From Zelopaecilomyces penicillatus (lineage: Eukaryota > Ascomycota > Sordariomycetes > Hypocreales > Pseudodiploosporaceae), in the NCBI GenBank assembly GCA_005765155.1, contig VCCP01000001.1, forward strand, positions 6,324,001 through 6,388,000: DNA of 64,000 nucleotides, given 5' to 3'. Every line of letters starts with the position of its first letter. Position 1 is the stretch's first letter. The notes below the pieces were generated by a model that saw only the letters and a list, made by a program, of their open reading frames with translations, was not told the origin of the DNA and ran no database searches. Shown one piece after another: positions 1-12,833 of this stretch. Made by a program: the position numbers and the translations under genes.

Positions 1-524
1 CCAGAAGCCCTTTTTGTCCCACTTTGTCTGGGTCAATATCTCGTATGCACAATATACTTGGTACGTCCAGGACAGGTGGTGTGCCAGCATTGTTCTCCAT
101 GCATACGAACATTACTCGTACCTACCCGAGGGCAGTGCACTTTTTGGCTGGGCATCTGGTCTCATATGCCTCCCTCCTGCTGGTTCGAATCGTACACACA
201 CGCACAAGAGAGACAAGCCAGACCAGGCTGCCTCTTGTTCACTACATCGCTCCCTTACGCGCCATTTTTATGCCAGCCGCCAGCCAGTCGGCCACTCACA
301 AAACTGCGCACTGGCACACAAACGGCGTCACAAGCCATGCATAATCCCGCACCATGATAGGTAGGCTCGCGGCTCGGACCACCAAACAGTGTGCACAAAA
401 AAAAAAGCAGCCGCCTCAGCTTCTCACTCACTCATTCTAACGGACGGGCCGCCTGTGCTCAGCCATTAGCTGTACAATACAGCGTTACACCTGCATACGC
501 TCGACCAATGCAAGGCACATCCTG

Positions 525-542
525 CACACACACACACACACA
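525..542. repeat. (CA)9 microsatellite
   Basis: Nine uninterrupted CA units are visible. A second AC-rich stretch lies at about 970-1020, where ACACA words are broken by T and G. Confidence 0.9.
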
Positions 543-2724
543 CGCAACAGCGTGAGTAGCAACACCAACAACAGCACCTGGCTGGCTGGCTGGCGCTGCC
601 CTTTTGCTGATCACGCCGCTGAGCCCACTAATAACAGTAGACAACTGGCCTGTCGTCCAGCGTCGTCGCGCTTGGGCAACACCACTAACAACGCAAGGAA
701 GAGGGGATGCCAAAACAAAAACGACCCATCTGGCGTTTTCAAAGCGTCAAAAAGAAAAGAGGCGTTCGGAGGCGGAAGGCTTGTAGACACATATGCCACA
801 GCCCACACTCAATCAATAGGCCGGGAGTCGGTTGATGATGGATGATGGATTATGGCTGATGGCTTGTCGTCAACCACGAACATGAACCATTCTGAGTGCT
901 AGAGGAGGAGGGTCGCCGGATTGGGATCCCAAAGAAGCCACGTTTGTGCCCATGGTATGCAAGGATCCATGTGCATGCACAGTCAGGCACACACATAGCA
1001 CACATAAAACACACAAAACACAGGCGGCGAGCGCAGCTCAGCGCAACAAGCGCATATGACAGCTGATGCTGGCAAGACTCGGTGCCACCAGTGTACGTCA
1101 CTGCATCTCAACCTGTTGGCCACAGGCGTCGATCGCAATGCAGCAGGATTAAAATGGGTTACATGCACAACAATTCGTACAATGTGCACTGTCACTAGGC
1201 GAGGATTATTTGGGAGCGGCGCAGCCTAGTGACGGCGTCGTCTTGAGCGCAACTGATGGCTTGGCTGACCTCCCTTGAGCAGAACTAGTAAGACAGATAT
1301 GCACACACTATTCTTTGTACACATGCACACTTATGCCCGTACGAGCCGCCTGTACGAGCCAGCACGAGTAGTTGTGCACACCACCATGTCCAGGAGGAGC
1401 AAGAGGTAAGGTAGGCACATTCCAATCAGCTTTGGCAAGGGTTTATTTTGTTGCATTTTTATTTTTGTATTTTCAGTGTTGGACGGGCGGAGAGCCGCCC
1501 AGCCGCACAATACGAGCACATCTAAGAAAAAAAAGCATATGTAGCGGCCGGGAAAGGATTACCAAATCAAAACATGTACGTACGTACACATTCAACGTCC
1601 AGTTGGATATGAGGCCTGAAAGCCCGGCACCACGGCTCCACTGGCCGGACGGTGGAATTGGCGTTTGCCAAACGGGTGGTTTCTTTTGCTGGCGCACGAG
1701 CGCTGATTGTCTCATGGGTCCAAGTTGTTGATTGATGCGATCGATGGATCCATTGCCGGGCTTTGCAGGTATCGGATTGGAAGAAAATTCAGATTCAATA
1801 TCACTGGCTGGCTGCCATGGTGGATGCCCTTGCAGAGTCTTAACAGGGCCTTCACTGAGAACTTTACGTATGGCTGTAGTACAGAGTCTTTACCAAGGTT
1901 CCGACAGGGACTTTTTACAGGGCCCCCCCCAAAGAGTTACAGAGGTTCTTTCTAGGTTGCCTGCTTGCTTGCTTCCCCTGGGCACCAAACACACCCGACG
2001 ACAATATAGATGAAGAAGAAGAAAAGGCTTGGCTTGGGATGCAAACCTGTGAGCAAAAGTGGGTTTATCAAGGGCCCAAAGGGACGAATTAACGAAGGCC
2101 GTATATCAATCCAAACAACCTTTTTGTTTTGCCCCGCGCAAGTTCCTGCAATCCGCCAATGGCCTCTGCGCCGCTTGGGCTGAGGATCGAGCCACGGCTC
2201 GCTGCGCTGGCGGGCTTCCCGAGCCGCTATATGTCTCCATCGACCGACCGGCCGCCCACACACGCCAGAACCACGCAGTTTCAGCATTCCGTGATGGCTT
2301 ATTTAGAGGCGAGTCAAGACGGAGACGAAGAAATCAGGGCGGGATGGAGGACAAGGAAAGAATAAAAGTGGACAGACCCTGTCTCTTGTTTGACGCCTTC
2401 TCTGGGGGTAAGATTGAGAAGCAGTCATGCGAATGTGAGATGCCGAGGATGCCATTTTCTCGTAATAGTATTATGATGAGATGCGACTTCGGGTGGGTTT
2501 GCCATGTCAGTGAGATTGTGCTGTGCCTAGTGTCTACCCTATTACAGTATTATAGTGTATTGAAAGAAGAAATGTTTTTTTTTCATATTCCCATCATGGG
2601 TGATGTGTTGTATCATTAACCCATATGAGAATTAGAGACAACTGAGACGAGGCAGATACCTCCACTGGCCGGTACATGACGATGGAACCGCCCGGCTGGG
2701 TTTGCTGCTGTCTGTGTGTTGTAG

Positions 2725-2746
2725 GTGTGTGTGTGTGTGTGTGTGT
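2725..2746. repeat. (GT)11 microsatellite
   Basis: Eleven GT units, followed by a decayed TATGTGCGTGCGTACG tail. Confidence 0.9.
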
Positions 2747-3689
2747 ATGTGCGTGCGTACGTATCATCCACTTCACCGGGTGCAAGCTTCAACTGCTCAT
2801 GGACAAGTAAGTGGCGACATCTATCAGACGGTTACGGATACATACAACCGATTTGAGAACCACTTGCGCGTGGAAACAACAGCAAGTCTGCGACAAACAG
2901 ACACACCCCAATAGCTCCAAGCAGCTGCATCAAACTACCTACTAGACTACCTACCTACCAACAAAATGTTTAAACCTCATGCATGTTTCCCGCCGTAGGC
3001 GCAGCACCAGACGGTTGCGCCTGCCGAACTGCCTGGAAGGTGGCGACATGGTTTCACACTTTTCTTTTCGGTTCGACTTGCGGCTGGATTTTTTATTCTT
3101 TGGTTGTTATTTTCTTTATCCTTCCCTACCTACAAAGTATGAGGAGGAGGCGTCTTAGAACGAACGTCCATGCGTCAGCGTCCAACTACTAACGTACGTA
3201 CATCCCTTGGCTGAAGGTCTTGAAAACTGGCCTGGTGGAGACGACTAATAATGAGTAGTACCTCTATAGTTTTTGTTGGTTTCTAGTTGCTTGGCTGGCA
3301 TGGTATGCGTACAACAAGCAATGTAAAATGCATGTACCTGCTCTAGAATTGACAGATTCTTTTTTTTTCTCCGAGGCGCATGCCCAGGAAACACTAAAAT
3401 ATGCAGCGGATAATACCATCAGCCATGGCCAGACATTGAGGCAGCCCACGAGATGCCACATTTCCTTCAATTGCGGCAAGTACGTACCTTGGCAGGAACC
3501 TCTCACAAATAAAGTGTTCCAGCAAGTACAGAGATAGGTAGGTACCTGTAAATTTAGTGCTCTTAGTGCCTAGACTGTCAGTAAATAAGGTGCCCACAAA
3601 TAATACATACCCGTCCGCCATCCGTAATTATACTGCGCCTGCCTGTTAGTTGCACTAATGCAGCTGCTTCATAGCGAGCTATTTCTGTT

Positions 3690-3715
3690 TTCTCTCTCTC
3701 TCTTTCTCTCTCTCT
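3690..3715. repeat. TC-rich simple repeat
   Basis: Nearly pure TC dinucleotide tract with one TTT interruption. Confidence 0.85.
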
Positions 3716-4480
3716 TTTCCCACCTTTTCCCCAAAACAAATTTAGTCCTGCCCGGAATTGCGGGTATGAAGCGTTGCCTCTAACCACGAGCGGCATCCGT
3801 TCCTGGACACCTTTGGACCAAAGCAGGAAAGGCTATTGCTGCATGCCCAAGTAATTAGGTGTAGCCCCGAGCACATGCCACCTAGAACTAGGCTAACAGG
3901 TTAGTAGTTTACCCAAGGATGTTTTTAGCTTCCCCAGATACCTAACAAAGTTGCCTGTCTGGATCGAGCTGAGATCGGTGTCCCGAGCATTTAACTACGA
4001 TGCGGCCGAAAGGTAAACCGGCGGCGGAGTGGATTCCGTGGGTCAAAGGGAAAGTGGCCCTCTCGCTATCTTCGCTGGAGTACCTCACCAGAGAAGAACA
4101 CCGACGGCAGGTCCATTTTCCGTTACGCTGTAAGAAGTAGTGGTTGAGTTAGTAGCTGTATTGGATGGTCAAGTATTACGCCGTTTCAATTACCTCTTGG
4201 TAGGTACGAGATACGATTGAAAATACTATCTTGATACAAAATGCGAGACCTACTGGCTACCAAGCCCGGGTCTACGGTACGGGATAGACAAGATTCCAAA
4301 CCAAAATATCCGAGCGTGCCATTGTGGCACTACGTCAGTTACCGAGGCTTGGGGCTGGAAAAGAGGCTGCTACTGTCGATCGCGTGTTGATGATCCTGTT
4401 GCATCATCATCACCCCATCCTCTTCCTCTTCTCCTCGGCCTCTACAGTGTACACTGCTGTCACACGTAACGAGAGGCAGG

Positions 4481-4494
4481 TCGTCGTCGTCGTC
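4481..4494. repeat. (TCG) triplet tract
   Basis: A short run of TCG triplets (about four and a half units). It yields poly-acidic or poly-valine stretches in different frames, which makes nearby open frames look protein-like; I treat it as a simple repeat. Confidence 0.7.
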
Positions 4495-7400
4495 TTCGCC
4501 ACGATTCGGGGCTTGGGCCTGGCTATGTGGTTCGTTCTTCAAGAGAGTCTCCACAGCGCCCTACGGGCCGGTCTGGTCAGTGCTTCCAATAAGCTGCTCC
4601 ATCAACTATCGGACGAAAAAACGCCGTTTATCGAAACTTCAGGTTCTGTCACCGTCGCTATTGAAGACACTTGTGCTGGATGAGCAGAATTTTGTGCGGA
4701 TACGGTCCTATTGGTTGTGCTGATGGTCTGAGCAACCTGAAACCCTAGCGTTGCATAAACATTTCGACGGTTGAAAATGCACGGGCCGCTAATAATGCAC
4801 ACCAAGGCTTACCCGGTACCAAAACATCTCAAGGGCCAACAACCAACCACAATGTGGATACCCGGAGGTTGGATGGTGCATCATCCACTTTGGGGCCTTG
4901 TTGTGCTTAGTATTACCAGTGCTTGTACTCGTATTAATGCCCTAGGCTAACGTACGGACACATGCACTAGGTACCAAATAAGCATGCTACTAAGGCACGC
5001 AGCTCTCAGTTATAGCCCCCACGACCGACCGCGGCTTCATACTACAGATAAGATAAAGTACTAATAGTAGTTGGACGTCAGCGACCACACATCAGCAAAT
5101 CCGCTCACGAACTGTCTTATCCATGGAGTATCCATGAGGATCCGAGTACAGTATGTGCGTAGTATGCAGTCCGCGCTCTGTATGTACGCTGCCCGCTCTC
5201 AGACATGTTATGGACGTTCCCATCACCGGGATAAAATACCCGTCAGTAGTTAGGATAGGATATGTGTCCATCATATATGGAGTCAACAGCTGTTATATTC
5301 TACCTGTAATACTCCGTACATACCTGTTGGAATGGCGGTGGGAGAACATAATACCTCGGCTCCTTTGTTGTCTCCCACAACCTTTTCAAGGGCCGAGAAG
5401 AGATCACTGGCAGAACTTTTTCATATCCCGTACGCACAGCACAGTAGGTACGCCGTAGATGCATGATGCAATGCTTCGTTGACCAGTTCTCGGGAGAGGC
5501 GGCGACCTGCAAGCCCAGGCCCCAAAAAGGAAGCCACTATACCTACCCAAGGCACAGTGCTGAGCCTCAGAACTGCCGTCTTCGTACATACATGTCATGT
5601 ACAGTATGTTACAGAGTTAAGGAGTTGGACGGGCTGGTGAGCACTAGGCACCGTCCGCAGCCGTGATCATGCAACTGTAGTAAGGCGTTGGTGGTGGCAT
5701 GATGTACTTCGTATGTGGCCAGTCATCCACCAGCCCAAGTGACGTGTAGGGCACGTACAAACCAGCCCGCCGCTGGACGAACGCACGTTGTCTCGCACTG
5801 CTGTGATGCAATGGCACCAAAGCCCACCGCCGCCGCCCCAAGGACCCAGCGAATGGAGCCCCAAAGAGCCCTTCGGGTCCCGATTGACCTCTTGGGGAAC
5901 TCAAAAACACCCATACCAGTGCTAGGCATGCACACACGGCTGTGGTACCTTGCATCCGTCCACCGACGTCTTGGGATGCATAAGGCCTTTGCCTATCATG
6001 GCACCGACTTGCAGATGCGTAGAACCGGTGTAGGGATACTCATGAAAAATCGCCCTACACGGCAGACGCCGGTGTGCAGGAACGACACACGAATTGAGAA
6101 GCAAGGCTCTGTCGGGTGGCCGAGCACGAAAGCAGGAGCCGCTCCTTCTCAACTCCCATGAACAAATATGTTTACCGGCACCTGCTTCCATCATTGCATT
6201 GTCCCAAAGCGTACATCTACCTAATGCACTCTGGCGACAGTAGTAATTGGTGTTCACCACATTTTACCAGATACAAGCTAGCGACCCAGCCTCGTACTGC
6301 TAGGTTTTTTCTTTTACATTTTCATACCGTCTAGGCAGGTACCTGCATGCTGTCCATGTATGTACTTGCCTTACGTGCTCATATGCTTGTCTGATAAGAG
6401 GCAAGTAGGTACAGGTTGCATGGTGCTTGCCTAGGTAATCAAGTACCGAGACCAGGTACTGGTTGATAACTGAGCAGTCAGTTTGCCTCCACCGCCTCTA
6501 CACCTATAGAGTCCCTGTCGGCATGTTATCGCAATCATAGACAAGACATCCATCAAAGAAAACCATGTTTTAGCCATTAATATCTTTCGAGCACACCAAC
6601 CAGATTGCTTAAATGTGATAGGACCGCCTTTCGAACCCCTGGCTTGGCTGGTCGCTTCAATTACAGAGCATCAGTCAAAGCTTTGCTCGCCATCGAAAAC
6701 GGTAGACCAACCAGCCACTGGGCTGGTTATCAATGCGTGTGTCTTAGACATCCTAAAGCTGGTTTTTGTGTGTGATAATAATACCGGTACATCTTCTGAA
6801 CACAGCAATCCTCTGCAGCCTGCGAGCGCCTTGGTTCCAATCGGCAGCCGACGGGGCAATCCGGCACCGCTTCCCTTCTCCGCCAGAGTCGCGGAAATGG
6901 CGGGTTCAACGAACAGAACACCACTCGGGAAGACCCTAGCTGGCCCCAGTCAACCCAGACAAACCTCGCAAAAGAAAAGCACCACTCCATTTATTTGTGC
7001 TAGCTTCATCTTACGATTTCACCCACCGCTAGTCCATCACCGTCAATCGCAATCAGGTAGGTACTGTACGTACTGTACTGTACTTTGCTCAGGTTTACTA
7101 GAAATCTTCTTGCGTGTTTCCAAGGATCCAAACCAACGGCGCTGGGACACGGCGGTCGCTGTAATGCAAGTCTCGCCCATTCTGGTTGGTTTGTCTCCGA
7201 AGAACTGGTTGTGCCCGTTCTGCCACGAGCACAGCACGTTACTGCTGTTGGTGCGTCTAGAATATATAATTCAGTTGAACCTTCGACGCCCTTGTTATTG
7301 CTCAGCTTCGCAAGTAACGCAAAAGCATAGCACCCATACACTACTAAAAACCCACACTATCGATGGAATAGACCACTCAAGTCATCTCTGAAACGATGAC

Positions 7401-9544
7401 AAAAGCGAGGTCTCTTTGAGCGATGACCAACTGTTCGGGCGGCAAGGCAGGATGTCATGGACCCACGTACCAGTCTGCGCAATCGTCACAAATAAAAGAA
7501 CTGGGGCAACACCAGCTCGGCCAATCATTTCGCAGCGGCTTCATTAGAATAGCTACTTCAAAGTAGCTTTGTTGCCCATGAGTCAGGGATTAATCTCAAA
7601 GAGTCAATGAACACTAGGGCCTAGCAACGGGCCGGATTCATAGCCGTGTGGCCAGCTCATGGCTATGATACAAGCAAATTGTTTCTACAGACCGGGGTTG
7701 GGTGAAGGAAGCCCTTGTCGTCCGACCCTAGTGGCTTACCCGCTCCCCGGATTTCTGGCCGACCCAAGTGGCGATTTCCTGCAAATTGCAGCGTGGGCCC
7801 CTGCTCATTACCCTGTCGCATTAATGTGGAATGAAGTAATGATGGTGGCAACCCTGGCCTGTAAGTCCTCAAGTCGACAATTGCAGGTTATTCTTCTTCG
7901 TACTTTGCAGTCATCATTCTGTATTTTCAGCCAATTGGCAATACCGAAACGTGTTGAAAGAATATTTGTGTTGACTCGGCAAGTTGATCCGCACCCATTC
8001 GACATTTCTTGAGGGAAAATCGTCGACTTACCTACATCGGAGAAGCTAATCTATGCCATATTCAGACTCATTTCACCTGTAGCCGACCTCTGTGCAATAT
8101 TATAGACTACTTGACCCAATACCATGGGAACGAAGTGGAGAGTTTCAAGACTACCCACCCACCATCAATCATCTTCCCACCAAGAGTTATGGCCGCCGTT
8201 TACATGGAACACAATGGTGTCGAATAAGCTAGCAGGGCGTTCCTCACACTAGCGCAGGTACCGGGCTAAGAACCGGAACCGATTATGGCCTCCGCGGTTG
8301 ACTTGTCGGAGCTTCTGGAAGGTTTCATGGTCCACCCAGAAAGCTCATTTCCAGCCAATCCAGTGTCCTGCTTTGAGCAAGGGCCCTTACCAAATATTGT
8401 AATTAATGCGACCTAAGCCCACGGGTGCATTTGTTCCGTCCCAATCAACCAGTTTTCCGCCTCAAATTCGCGCCTGCTTGGGCGAGGATGTGAGGAATCC
8501 CAAAACTAGAGCTCTCGGTTGGCTTGGTGGCGAGGTGTCCCTTATTGGTTTTTAACTGGTTGCCCATGAGGGTCAAGACCTTGGATGCTTGATTTATTGG
8601 TGCGTCAGACAATGTTTCTCCAAGTACGGGGTAGTATTTGCTGCCTATTGTGTCGGATTATGACACCATATAGTTGTACGAGGCCAACTCTGGGTAAGTT
8701 CCGGCTCTTAGGGTAGAACTAGGCACCTTGATTGTCTACAACTCGGAAATGACAGCGCAAGTGATGGAAATGTTGTGTGTAGCGGGGATCCAGAAGGAGT
8801 CTGTTGCCATCAGCCGCCCACCCTCTTGTCAGAACGCCAAACAGGGTCAAAAACTCTCACCCATCTCTAGTTTTGAGACGACGGCAGAGGCTTGTGCTAT
8901 TACTGGACGAAGGTTTTCTATCTTCTCCGTCGTATATCAACTTGCCAGTGTATTGTACGCTGACCAACAATGTAAGTCTCAATGCTTGCTTTTTGAAAGG
9001 CTTATGCTGACTGTTATGTAGCTAAATGTGTAGTCTACACCTACAGTATGTGCTCGGAAGAAACACTGAAATGCAACTTCACGTGCCTACCAGTAATGCA
9101 TTCAATTGCCCAGATACGGCCATGATCCTCAACTAGGACCCGTCCGGCATTTGGAGTACTCACACATAACAATTTTAGAGTGCCATTTGAATCATACCAG
9201 CAGCCTGGGCCAGAATGCAATCCGCTACTCGTACCTCTGCTCCTGGAAAGGTTTTGCACAGACTTTGCTACGAAGTACGCCTTACACCTACCTAGTGGTG
9301 GCGAGCTGGGGCTTGGTCATTTTATTATGTGTGGCGGCTCCGTTGCCGAGTGGTCAAACCCTACGGATGGAGGGGGTGTTGGAAAAAGAAAATATTCATT
9401 CCCGCAACAATGGCAAGTGGCCATGGCTATGATCCCCCCCACCAGTTTTGCTCGGACCCTTTTACACCGTTACAACAGAGTTTTGACATCGTTGACAGGC
9501 CGTCCGCCCGCATTGTGGTCTCCGGGGTGGGATGCGATCGTGAG

Positions 9545-9660
9545 CTTTGAGCAAGCTACGGCTCAAAGGATATGGGAGATTCGCAGATCAAGTCTGCGGC
9601 CAGACTTCCCCGGTGGCCCGGTTCAGGTTGACAGGGTGGACGACCCTCCATGGGAGGGTC
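9545..9660. repeat. cluster of three perfect small inverted repeats
   Basis: Three perfect hairpins lie within about 116 bp. An 8 bp stem at 9545-9552/9561-9568 has an 8-nt loop. A 6 bp stem at 9582-9587/9593-9598 has a 5-nt loop. An 8 bp stem at 9642-9649/9653-9660 has a 3-nt loop. There is no long open frame with recognisable content. It may be a structured RNA, part of a small inverted-repeat element, or chance. Confidence 0.5.
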
Positions 9661-12600
9661 AACTACTGCATATGTGAATGCACGTTTCTTATTCCGATGC
9701 GCTGGTTGTCGAACTCTGACCTCTTTTTTTTTCTTCTCATTCCCTCTTATGCACTCAATCCTGTCGGAAACCTTGACTAGAGGCTCACCAGCAGAAAGGG
9801 ACATGTCATCAGTACGACCACGGCCCATGGTAGACCAATGGACCATGGATACAACTCTCCGCCCTCTCACGTCCTTTGAGCTTGTGAAATCCATCCTGGT
9901 GATGGAGCCCCAGTGCGGGTGTCCACTGCGGCTGCCAGCCGTTGAAGCAAGGGTCATAGCCTGAGTGAGCTAATATGGTGCCACAGCGCTGGATTTTGCT
10001 TTTGCTGGCCTCTCTTTCCTCTTCACTGGTTCTTTTTGCCATGTACCAGTATACACACATTTCTTTTGCCGGTTTACTTTCTCCATTTGCCCCAAGTGCC
10101 CATCCCATAGGCTCAGTGGGCTCAGTGAAGGGAGGGAGGCAGAACGACTAACAAATGCTCCAGTACAGCCTAGCATGTGTGCTCACTTACATGTACATGC
10201 ATGCATTCCTCGCTTTCTCCCACGACAAGTTTTGCGTCGGAGTTTTCAGAACTAAGCCTCACAGTAAGACACGGATGGCAAGCGGCGCATGTCTTGGGCA
10301 AGATGCGCAATTGGCAAGATGATTGGTAGCAAGACACGGAGGTTTTGAGACGAAAATACTAGATGGTCCTTTTTCGAGAAGCAAACGTACCTTTGGCACC
10401 ATTTGTCTCGTTTCATCCTGCGAGGGGCTTTATGTTGAGTTGACATGGGCTCCGATATTTCTCGCTCTTGATTTAGAGATATGACGTGATTGGCCGGATT
10501 TCGACCTTTCAACATGTTTGATGTCCATCGGACGTCAGAATGGGCAGGATTTCCACTACGAACTCATTCAAGGGTCCTTCGGGGTCTCTCATGCTTTCTT
10601 ATTTGGGCCCGCTTGTGGTCGTTGGTGGTGGCAACACAGGGTCTAGGTGTGTGTGCTTTTCGGTCAACGCCCTTGGAACCATGACACCTTGGCACCTTGA
10701 TGCTTGTTGCCTTTACCTGTAGTCGTCCTGTGTGAGGAGAAGGATATAGACAATTTAAGCTGTCATATTTCACATTGTTGTCTTACAGTGGATACTTTGA
10801 AGGCGTAGACTTTTATCCCTTTAGTGAATGGTGTGGAGGGTTATTGTCACTCGCCACCAATAGGGCATGGCATATTATAGTTTTCCCACCAGAACTGCTG
10901 CCAGACATTGTTTTTTATGTGAGTTTGGTTTTGCGTGCAAGTATTGCATCAACTCAAGGCTTTGCGCACAGGCCAATGGCCAAATCTATGTTGCCAAGTG
11001 GGTATTATCGTGCCAATCTTGCGAACGGTTGCCTGCTCTCGCGTCCATCCTTCCCGACGCCAGCGGGGGACGATGGAGGACTCAATCGTTACAGCCCCAG
11101 ACGGGGACATCGTGTGGAGAGAACCGATCAACTAGACAATTGGACCCTGGGGACAGCAAGAGAGCCGTGCTAGTAGCCCAATCATTTTTTTGGCTGGTCT
11201 AGTATGTAATTGCGATATGTTGCTGGTCAGTGCGGTGCAAATGGCGCGAGCCTCTCTATCTCGTTTAATACAGTCCTTTATAGCTGCAATTTATTGAACC
11301 GATTCATGGCTGCCTGTGGTAGTGTTGGTGGCGGTGGTGACGTTGTTGATGATGGCTTGTACTTTTTCCCCTCTGTGCAGTTGAGACCCTGACTGAGGTG
11401 ATACCAAGTAATAGTAGTTTCCTTGCACATTAGCTTTGTTGGTAGGTTTACGGGTGCTTCTGTTGTTGGAAATGCCGTCTTTTGTGAGTACACAGCTATT
11501 ACTGTTTCGCAATGTCGCGTTGGTCTTTCGAACATTGGGGGACTTGAGGGAGTAGGGAGGCATATGAGTATACATATGATGTGTTTGGTTGATGGTTTGT
11601 GTGTGACTGGCATGAATGTAATGCGTTCGTCGATACATGAAGCTTCGTGTGTGGATATCGTGTCCCATTGTTATTCAAAGCGAGTGTCTAAGTATCACGT
11701 CACTATCAGAGTTTGTTGTACAAGCTGGGCACTCTATGAGGCTACACGATGGTGTTATGTTTATAGTAGATACGCTGCTAAACGGAGCATTATGCTACAA
11801 TTATTGTTAGGTACTGTGAGAGAAAAGTCAACATCGGATCCAGTGCAGCAAAATTCGACCTGTAAAGTTTATCCCAGTAGTCATAGATCCAGACTGATAC
11901 AATCAGCATACTATTACTACCTGCAATAGCGGTTGCCTATCGTGTTGTTGAGGCTATTGTAGCATCTCGACGAGGTAAACCATGAAGTGACAGAGCAAAG
12001 AAGACGCACTATAGGGTAGCCAAGGGAGGAGAAATGCTGTGGCGCATTGGCCCGCGCCACACTTCGTGCAAGATCTGCATTACTAGGCGTCGAAATGGTG
12101 CCCCGCCCCCAGCCACTTCCTTAAGAAAATTTAACTCAGCTCCCCATTGGCTGGTTTCCAATTAATGGTTCGCATACTCTGACGTCGTCGGGCCGCGGTG
12201 CAGAACAGCTCGATACAACACAACCACCCAGAAAGCGCCAGCAAACAGGCGCCAAGCTGCTCCCCCAACCTCTCCAATAAAAATGTTTTCGTTCTGGAAA
12301 AAAAGCCAAGAAATAAGCCCGTTGACGTGGCCGTTGCAAAGGGTGCAAAACCAGGGCAAAACCAGGGCAAGGCAGCCAGTGACATTTCAATCGGCCCCCC
12401 CCAGGCGATGATGAAGCCTTGAATATGTGTGGCTGGGGAACTGCTGGCTTCAGCTGATATAGCAAAGACACCATCCCATATCGCTGTTTTTGCTCACCTG
12501 CATACTTCACACCTCCAAACCTGAGCATATCACTCCCTCTCATATTGACTTTACGGAATAGACAGGACGAACTACGAAAAACACATCAGCCTATGCCACT

Positions 12601-12833
12601 GCATTGAGTTCGTCTTTGCGATACTATCCTTTTATCCCTTGCTTGATCGAGGCTGTGCCCGGACAAAGCCGTCTCCCTTGCGTGCCTCACTCTGCTCTGG
12701 CAACAGCGTTTTTTCCCGACATTCAACACAAGTCGCCCACACAACTCAACAGCCATCGGATTGCACCCAACATTATCTATCTGCATCGCCCATCAAGGCT
12801 TCCTCCGCCTGTACGACCCTCCCCCCTGCAGCT

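Larger units (their letters stand above)
1..12833. other. 12.8 kb stretch with no supportable gene
   Basis: No reading frame here shows a recognisable domain, conserved splice structure or sustained coding bias. The longest frame (6615-7391, 258 codons) has open frames opposite it on the other strand and reads as unrelated low-information sequence. The block holds microsatellites (CA, GT, CT, CGT), short homopolymers, several perfect small hairpins near 9.6 kb, and repeated TAGGTA/TACCTA-type words. Base composition looks balanced, so it is not an AT-rich block of the kind produced by repeat-induced point mutation. It could hold long noncoding RNA, an extended regulatory region for the gene at 12834, or decayed sequence. 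I cannot choose among these. Confidence 0.6.

Noticed and set aside
181..192. GGTTCGAATC, resembling a tRNA B box
   Set aside because: No A box or foldable cloverleaf upstream; no acceptor stem pairing.
6615..7391. 258-codon open frame on the plus strand
   Set aside because: No domain or signal; open frames overlap on the opposite strand, and the amino-acid pattern is that of random balanced-GC DNA.
9340..9365. TTGCCGAGTGGTCAAA, resembling the A box of a Ser/Leu tRNA
   Set aside because: No matching B box or stems within the next 100 nt.
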